Assembly (NCBI RefSeq): GCF_003248515.1
Contig: NZ_QFOB01000002.1
Location: 310,001-374,000, forward strand
Reading direction: 5' to 3'
Source: Sphingomonas sp.
GTDB lineage: Bacteria > Pseudomonadota > Alphaproteobacteria > Sphingomonadales > Sphingomonadaceae
Length of the DNA: 64,000 nt
The translations under genes were made by a program, and so were the position numbers. This document shows positions 58,440 to 64,000 of this stretch, piece by piece. How positions within the stretch are numbered: the first letter of the stretch is position 1; each line of letters starts with the position of its first letter. The notes beneath the pieces were generated by a model, which saw only the letters and a program-made list of their open reading frames with translations, was not told where the DNA came from and searched no databases.

Positions 58440-61034
58440 TCACTCGCCCGCCACCATTCCCTTCAGCCGATACAGCGCCTCCAGCGCCTCGCGCGGGGAA
58501 AGCGCGTCGGCGTCTATCCCGGCCAGCGCATCGCGCAACGCGTCGGGTGCCTCCTCCTCGGGTTTGGCGGCGGCGGCGAACAGGGGGAGATCGTCCAGCC
58601 CCGCTGCGATGCCACCCGTTGCCGCGCGGCCCGCCTCCAGCTTCTTCAGCACGTCCTTCGCGCGCGCCACGACCGGCGGGGCGAGGCCCGCCAGTCGCGC
58701 GACGGCCAGGCCGTAGCTGCGATCGGCCGGCCCCTGCGCCAGTTCGTGCAGCAGCACCAGATCGCCCTTCCATTCGCGTGCGCGGACATGGTGGAGCGAG
58801 AGCGCGTCCAGCCGGTCCGCCAGCCGCGTCAGTTCATGATAGTGCGTCGCGAACAGGCAGCGGCAGCGGTTCATGTCGTGCACCGCCTCCACCACCGCCC
58901 AGGCGATGGCGAGGCCGTCATAGGTGGAGGTGCCGCGCCCGACCTCGTCGAGGATCACGAAGCTGCGTTCCGTCGCCTGCGCGAGGATCGCGGCCGTCTC
59001 CACCATCTCCACCATGAAGGTGGATCTCCCGCGCGCGAGATTGTCGGAAGCGCCGACGCGGCTGAACAGCCGATCGCACAGGCCGAGCGTCGCGCTGGTG
59101 GCCGGCACGTAGCCGCCAGCCTGCGCCAGGATCAGCATCGCGGCGTTCTGGCGCAGGAAAGTGGATTTGCCGCCCATGTTCGGCCCGGTGACGAGCCAGA
59201 GCCGGTCGTCCGGCGAAAGGCGGCAGTCGTTCGCCACGAAGCGGGCGCCCGTTGCCATGACCGCGCTTTCCACCACCGGATGCCGCCCGTTTTCTATCTC
59301 CAGGCAGGGACGATCGGTGATGGAGGGCCGCGCCCAGCCGCCTTCCGCCGCGCGCTCCGCCTGGGCTGCCGCCACGTCCAGCCGGGCGAGCGCCTCGGCG
59401 GTCGCGGCGATTTCGTGGCGGCGGGCGAGCGCCAGTTCGGTCAGTGCCTCCAGATGCGCGGCCTCGGCGGCCAGCGCGTGCGCGCCGGCCTGCCCTACGC
59501 GGCTCGCCTCGTCATGCAGCTCGGGCGCGTTGAAGCGCACGACGCCGGCCAGCGTCTGCCGATGGGTGAAGCCGCTCTCCGCCTTCATCAGCGGATCGGC
59601 CACCCTGGCCGGCACCTCGATATGATAGCCCAGCACATTATTGTGCCGGATCTTCAGCTGGGCGATGCCGGTGCGCGTGCGGAAGGCGGCCTCCAGCCCG
59701 GCTATGGCGCGGCGGCCCTCGCCGCCGGTCGCGCGCAGGGCATCCAGCGCGGCGTCATAGCTTTCGGCGATATAGCCGCCCTGCGCGGAATCGATCGGGG
59801 GCGCCGGCACCAGCGCGCGGGAAAGCTCGTCCACCAGCGCGCCATGCCCGCCCAGCGTGGGCAGCAGGTGCGCGAGCAGCGCTGGGGCGGGCTCCACCTC
59901 CCCCAGCATCGCCTGCAATCGCCGCGCCTGATCCAGCCCATCGCGCAGCTGGCCCAGATCGCGCGGGGATCCCCGGCCGGAGGCGATGCGGCCCAGCGCC
60001 CGCGCCACATCCGGCTGCGCCTTCAATGCGCCGCGCAGCCGCGCGCGCAGATCGGCATCGTCGTGGAAGAACGAGACCAGATCCAGCCGCGCCTCGATCG
60101 CATCGCGCTCGCCCAGTGGGGCGGAGAGATCGGCCGCCAGCGCGCGCGCGCCGCCGCCCGTCACCGTGCGATCGATCGCGTCGAGCAGGCTGCCCTTGCG
60201 CTGGCCGTTCGCGGTCGCCGTGATCTCCAGGCTTTCGCGGCTGGCGGCGTCGATCATCATGTGATCGGCGGCCGCGCGGCGGGTGGGCGGCTGGAGGAAG
60301 GGGAGATTGCCCTGCCCGGCGCGGTCGAGATAATCGATCAGCGCGCCGGCCGCGGCCAGCTCCGCGCGGGTGAAGCTGCCCCAGCCGTCCAGCGTTGCCA
60401 CGCCGAACAGGCTCTTCAGTCGCCGCTCGCCATTCGCGCTGTCGAAGCCCTTGTCCACGGCGAGGCCACCCGGCAGCGTGGCGGCAAGCGCGGGCTGCGC
60501 GATCAGCTCCGCCGGGCCGAGCCGGGCGATCTCGGCCTCCAGCGCATCGCGCGCAACGGGGCCGATCTCGAAGCGGCCGGTGGAAATGTCGCAGGCGGCG
60601 ATGCCGATGCCGCCGCCGGCCTCGCCCACCGCCGCCAGCCAGTTGGCCGCGCGCGAATCGAGCAGCGTCTCCTCGGTCAGCGTGCCCGGCGTCACGATGC
60701 GCACGATCGCGCGGTTCACCAGCGCCTTGCCGCCGCGCCTCTTCGCCTCCTCGGGTGTTTCCGTCTGTTCGGCGATCGCCACGCGATGGCCGGCCTTGAT
60801 GAGGCGGGCGAGATAGCCTTCGTGGCTGTGCGCGGGCACGCCGCACATCGGGATGGGCTGGCCCAGATGCTCGCCCCGCGTGGTGAGCGCGATATCCAGA
60901 TCGGCCGCCGCGCGCGCCGCATCCTCGAAGAACAGTTCGAAGAAATCGCCCATCCGATAGAAGAGCAGGCAATCGGGCGTGCTCGCCTTCAGCGCGAGAT
61001 ATTGCGCCATCATCGGCGTGGGGGCGGTGGTCAT
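58440..61034 (-). CDS. mutS: DNA mismatch repair protein MutS
   Basis: An 864-residue mismatch-recognition ATPase. The N-terminal mismatch-binding domain has the Phe-x-Glu motif within YRMGDFFELFFEDA near residue 30; the ATPase domain has Walker A GPNMGGKST near residue 617 and the later DEVGRGTSTYDGLAIAW. The C-terminus has a dimerisation helix-turn-helix region. The ATG at 61034 (MTTAPTPMMAQYLALK) gives a normal start; the frame stays open upstream but without family similarity. It is divergent from maeB, about 205 bases apart. Confidence 0.96.
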   Translation of the reverse strand: MTTAPTPMMAQYLALKASTPDCLLFYRMGDFFELFFEDAARAAADLDIALTTRGEHLGQPIPMCGVPAHSHEGYLARLIKAGHRVAIAEQTETPEEAKRRGGKALVNRAIVRIVTPGTLTEETLLDSRAANWLAAVGEAGGGIGIAACDISTGRFEIGPVARDALEAEIARLGPAELIAQPALAATLPGGLAVDKGFDSANGERRLKSLFGVATLDGWGSFTRAELAAAGALIDYLDRAGQGNLPFLQPPTRRAAADHMMIDAASRESLEITATANGQRKGSLLDAIDRTVTGGGARALAADLSAPLGERDAIEARLDLVSFFHDDADLRARLRGALKAQPDVARALGRIASGRGSPRDLGQLRDGLDQARRLQAMLGEVEPAPALLAHLLPTLGGHGALVDELSRALVPAPPIDSAQGGYIAESYDAALDALRATGGEGRRAIAGLEAAFRTRTGIAQLKIRHNNVLGYHIEVPARVADPLMKAESGFTHRQTLAGVVRFNAPELHDEASRVGQAGAHALAAEAAHLEALTELALARRHEIAATAEALARLDVAAAQAERAAEGGWARPSITDRPCLEIENGRHPVVESAVMATGARFVANDCRLSPDDRLWLVTGPNMGGKSTFLRQNAAMLILAQAGGYVPATSATLGLCDRLFSRVGASDNLARGRSTFMVEMVETAAILAQATERSFVILDEVGRGTSTYDGLAIAWAVVEAVHDMNRCRCLFATHYHELTRLADRLDALSLHHVRAREWKGDLVLLHELAQGPADRSYGLAVARLAGLAPPVVARAKDVLKKLEAGRAATGGIAAGLDDLPLFAAAAKPEEEAPDALRDALAGIDADALSPREALEALYRLKGMVAGE

Positions 61035-61239
61035 GGGATCGCCTGGCGGGAATCGTCTTGTGGTTGGGCGGCGGGCCGACGCCCGGGATCTCCTCCCGCC
61101 ATCGTCCGGCTCCCGGAGAGCCCGTCCATAACGCCTGATTCCGCCGCATGTCACCCGACAAGTCATGATCCGTATCGTTTCGCGGTTTCCTCGCGGATGG
61201 CACCCGCTATAGGCTCAGGCTCTCAGAGAGGAGCAACGC

Positions 61240-63507
61240 ATGGCCGAGGGCAGCAACGTCGAATTTTCCGAGCGCGAGGCCCTGCTGTTCCATTCGCAGG
61301 GGCGGCCCGGAAAGATCGAGATCGTCGCCTCCAAGCCGATGGCGACGCAGCGCGATCTGAGCCTGGCCTATTCCCCGGGCGTCGCCGTGCCGGTGCGCGC
61401 CATCGCGGAGGATCCGGGCACCGCCTTCGACTATACGGCGAAGGGCAATCTGGTCGCCGTCATCTCGAACGGTACGGCGATCCTGGGCCTCGGCAATCTC
61501 GGCGCGCTCGCGTCCAAGCCGGTGATGGAGGGCAAGGCGGTGCTGTTCAAGCGCTTCGCTGATGTCGACTCGATCGATATCGAACTCGCGACCGAGGATG
61601 TCGACGCCTTCATCGATGCCGTGGCGCTGATGGAGCCAAGCTTCGGCGGCATCAATCTGGAGGACATCAAGGCCCCGGAATGCTTCATCATCGAGCAGAC
61701 GCTGCGCGAACGGATGAACATCCCGGTGATGCATGACGATCAGCACGGCACTGCGATCATCACCGCCGCCGGCCTCATCAACGCCTGCTTCCTCACCGGC
61801 CGCTCCATTTCCGACGTGAAGGTGGTGGTGAACGGCGCCGGCGCCGCCGCGATCGCCTGCACCGAGCTGATCAAGGCGATGGGCGTGCCCGGCGGCAACG
61901 TCATCATGTGCGATCGCTCCGGCGTGATCTACAAGGGCCGCACCCATCAGATGGACCAGTGGAAATCGGCCCATGCGGTGGAAACCGAGGCGCGCACGCT
62001 GGTCGAGGCGCTGGAAGGCGCGGACGTCTTTCTGGGCCTTTCCGCCGCGCGCGCGCTGCCGGGCGAGATGATGAAGAAGATGGCGCCCAAGCCGATCGTC
62101 TTCGCCATGGCCAATCCCGATCCGGAAATCACCCCGCCCGAGGCCAAGGCCGCGCGGCCCGACTGCATCATCGCCACAGGCCGTTCGGATTATCCGAACC
62201 AGGTGAATAACGTGCTCGGCTTCCCCTTCATCTTCCGTGGCGCGCTGGACGTGCGCGCCACGACGATCAACGAGGAGATGAAGATCGCGGCGGCGCGCGC
62301 TCTGGCCGAGCTGGCGCGCCAGCAGGTGCCGGAGGAAGTGGCCGCGGCCTATGGCGGCCACGCGCCTTCGTTCGGCGACGACTATATCATCCCCGCACCC
62401 TTCGATCCGCGCCTGATGGAGATCGTGCCGGCGGCGGTGGCGCAGGCGGCGATGGAAACCGGCGTCGCGCGCAGGCCGATCGAGGACATGGAAGCCTATC
62501 GCGATTCGCTGCGCGGACGGCTGAACCCCACCACCTCCGTCCTCACCAGCGCCTATGCGGCGGCGCGCGCCAATCCCAAGCGCGTGATCTTCGCCGAGGC
62601 GGAAGAGGAAGTGGTGCTGCGCGCGGCGATCGCCTTCCGCGACGGCGGCTATGGCACGCCGGTTCTGGTCGGCCGCGATGAGGTGCCGGCGAAGCTGCGC
62701 GCGCTGGGCATCACCAATCCCGAAGGCTTCGAGCTGCATAACAGCCGCCATTCGCCGCTCGTGCCGCAGATGGTGGATTATCTGTACGGGCGGCTCCAGC
62801 GGCGCGGCTATCTGCGCCGCGAAGTGGAATCGATGGTCAATCAGGATCGCAACGTCTTCGGCGCGCTGCTGCTCGCCCTGGGGCAGGGCGATGCGATGAT
62901 CACCGGCGTCACGCGCACCTATGCGCGCACGTTGCAACAGGTGCGCCGGGTGATCGATCCGGTGGCCGGGCGGCGGCCCTGCGGCATCCACGTGCTCGTC
63001 GCCAAGAACCGTACCCTGTTCCTGTCCGATACGATGGTGACGGAGCGGCCCGAGCCCAAGGAACTGGCCGCGATCGCGCAGCATACCGCCAATGTGGCGC
63101 GCAAGATGGGGCATGAACCGCGCGTGGCCTTCCTGTCCTTCTCCACCTTCGGCAATCCGCACGGCACCTGGATCGACAATGTCCGCGATGCCATCGCCCT
63201 GCTGGAAAAGGACAAGCCCGATTTCGAGTTCGAGGGCGAGATCGCGCCGGATGTCGCGCTCAATGAGGAGGTGATGAAGAATTATCCGTTCAGCCGCCTC
63301 TCGGGTCCGGCGAACGTGCTCATCATGCCGGGCCTGCAATCGGCCAATATCTCCGCCAAGCTGCTGCGCGAGGTGGTGGGGGCCGATGCGATGATCGGGC
63401 CGATGCTGGTGGGCATGGAAAAGCCCGTCCAGATCGCGACCATGTCCTCCACCGCGTCCGAACTGCTCACGCTCGCCGTGCTGGCGGGGGCGGGCATCGC
63501 GGTCTGA
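61240..63507 (+). CDS. maeB: NADP-dependent malic enzyme with phosphotransacetylase-like domain
   Basis: A 755-residue fusion enzyme. Residues 1-430 are the malic enzyme, converting malate to pyruvate and CO2 with NADP; marks are [18 protein letters not shown] near residue 42, [15 protein letters not shown] near 165 and [12 protein letters not shown] near 198. Residues 430-755 resemble phosphate acetyltransferase ([34 protein letters not shown]) but in this family are regulatory, sensing acetyl-CoA. The length is typical. GAGAGGAGCAACGC precedes the ATG. A large inverted repeat follows the stop. Confidence 0.94.
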   Translation: MAEGSNVEFSEREALLFHSQGRPGKIEIVASKPMATQRDLSLAYSPGVAVPVRAIAEDPGTAFDYTAKGNLVAVISNGTAILGLGNLGALASKPVMEGKAVLFKRFADVDSIDIELATEDVDAFIDAVALMEPSFGGINLEDIKAPECFIIEQTLRERMNIPVMHDDQHGTAIITAAGLINACFLTGRSISDVKVVVNGAGAAAIACTELIKAMGVPGGNVIMCDRSGVIYKGRTHQMDQWKSAHAVETEARTLVEALEGADVFLGLSAARALPGEMMKKMAPKPIVFAMANPDPEITPPEAKAARPDCIIATGRSDYPNQVNNVLGFPFIFRGALDVRATTINEEMKIAAARALAELARQQVPEEVAAAYGGHAPSFGDDYIIPAPFDPRLMEIVPAAVAQAAMETGVARRPIEDMEAYRDSLRGRLNPTTSVLTSAYAAARANPKRVIFAEAEEEVVLRAAIAFRDGGYGTPVLVGRDEVPAKLRALGITNPEGFELHNSRHSPLVPQMVDYLYGRLQRRGYLRREVESMVNQDRNVFGALLLALGQGDAMITGVTRTYARTLQQVRRVIDPVAGRRPCGIHVLVAKNRTLFLSDTMVTERPEPKELAAIAQHTANVARKMGHEPRVAFLSFSTFGNPHGTWIDNVRDAIALLEKDKPDFEFEGEIAPDVALNEEVMKNYPFSRLSGPANVLIMPGLQSANISAKLLREVVGADAMIGPMLVGMEKPVQIATMSSTASELLTLAVLAGAGIAV

Positions 63508-63524
63508 AGCGCGCGGGGCGGGAG

Positions 63525-63578
63525 GGCTCCTCCCGCGCCGGCACGGGCAGTCGGCCTTGCTCCCGCGAGGGAGGAGCC
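63525..63578. terminator. Long inverted repeat between convergent maeB and bamE
   Basis: GGCTCCTCCC (63525-63534) pairs with GGGAGGAGCC (63569-63578), extended by GCG/CGC beyond one bulged A. It lies between two convergent genes, where a bidirectional terminator is expected, but there is no T tract. Confidence 0.5.
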
Positions 63579-63645
63579 CGCGGCCGGGAACGCAATGCCC
63601 TTGAAAGATCCGCTCGCCCGCTTTGGCGCGCGCGGAACGGACCGG

Positions 63646-64000
63646 TCAGTTGGTGGGATTGTCGGCGGTGGGCGCGCGGGTCGCGTTGGCGCCGCCTGCG
63701 CCGATATTGCCGAACAGATCCGTGAAGAAGCCGCGATTGCGGCCCAGCGTCGGCGTCTTCTTGCCATAGGGGCGGACGCTGGCGATCGTTTCCGTGCCGC
63801 TCTTGCCCACGGAGCTTACGTCGCCCGCCTTGCTGAAATGCACGGCCAGCAGGGTCTGCTGCACGGCCTTGGGCGTGCCGAAGGCGAACTGTCGCGTCTC
63901 GCGCGAAAGATAATACCAGGTCGCCCCATTATCGAATTCGGAGGCGAAGCTCGGCCGACCGAGCGTCTTCATCACCGAATCGCGATTGTCGACGCCGGGC
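63646..64000 (-). CDS. bamE: Outer-membrane assembly lipoprotein BamE, partial
   Basis: The C-terminal 117 residues of BamE (SmpA/OmlA family), a small lipoprotein of the BAM complex. The fold marks are DNRDSVMKTLGRPSFASEF and a WYYLSRETRQFAFGTP strand pair; the last 40 residues are a flexible Gly/Asn/Pro tail (FTDLFGNIGAGGANATRAP). The frame is open to the right edge, so the signal sequence and lipobox lie beyond the window. Starts visible inside the window are internal. Confidence 0.9.
   Translation of the reverse strand, partial: PGVDNRDSVMKTLGRPSFASEFDNGATWYYLSRETRQFAFGTPKAVQQTLLAVHFSKAGDVSSVGKSGTETIASVRPYGKKTPTLGRNRGFFTDLFGNIGAGGANATRAPTADNPTN

Noticed and set aside
1..64000. tRNA, rRNA, CRISPR arrays and insertion sequences
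   Set aside because: No cloverleaf-like conserved arms, regularly spaced repeats or transposase-like frames were noticed, though weak RNA genes could be missed by eye.

Overview
The window looks like a chromosomal segment of a GC-rich alphaproteobacterium, most likely a sphingomonad (Sphingomonadales). This rests on the gene set: a large DUF5117/DUF4953-type metalloprotease, a TamA/TamB pair with an Ala/Pro-rich TamA, MucR regulators, DUF1192 and DUF2490 proteins, a malic enzyme-phosphotransacetylase fusion, a long TonB-dependent receptor and BamE. It also rests on the codon use, which leaves very long empty frames opposite real genes. No rRNA, tRNA, CRISPR array or transposase was seen.

Layout: (1) 0-16 kb is ordinary metabolism and transport: two small secreted proteins, the metalloprotease, Kup, a DUF808 membrane protein, an alpha/beta hydrolase, an M28 peptidase, pdxH-phzF-like-dienelactone hydrolase, map, a CinA-like protein and a TetA-like exporter. 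(2) 16-25.7 kb holds an S9 peptidase and then a regulatory and carbohydrate block. Two MucR paralogues flank a SWIB protein, a Tudor-like DUF2945 protein and a tightly coupled GH130-GH13-GT4 operon; a Bcr/CflA exporter and two small membrane proteins follow. (3) 25.8-32.1 kb is the tamA-tamB outer-membrane assembly operon. (4) 32.1-39.5 kb is accessory DNA: an S24/LexA-like repressor with two matching operators over its own promoter, a five-gene phage tail cassette whose first gene is cut off at its 5' end, and two small sphingomonad-type genes. (5) 39.7-51 kb carries a eukaryotic-type topoisomerase IB coupled to an MscS channel, a general-stress flavin-fold protein, a dipeptide epimerase, an intracellular PHA depolymerase, an ABC exporter, a CocE-type hydrolase, a DUF2490 protein, a quinone oxidoreductase and a DUF1192 protein. 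(6) 51-64 kb has clpA without an adjacent clpS, an AbrB-Doc toxin-antitoxin pair, a TonB-dependent receptor, a glutathione S-transferase, a low-complexity protein, mutS, the malic enzyme and a partial bamE running off the right edge.

The parts most worth a second look are the MucR/SWIB/Tudor/GH130-GH13-GT4 locus, in which the two MucR proteins have lost different halves of the zinc site, and the S24 repressor control region beside the broken phage tail cassette. Starts were chosen from visible ribosome-binding sites, signal peptides and start-stop overlaps. Family names come from recognition of sequence motifs, not from database searches.
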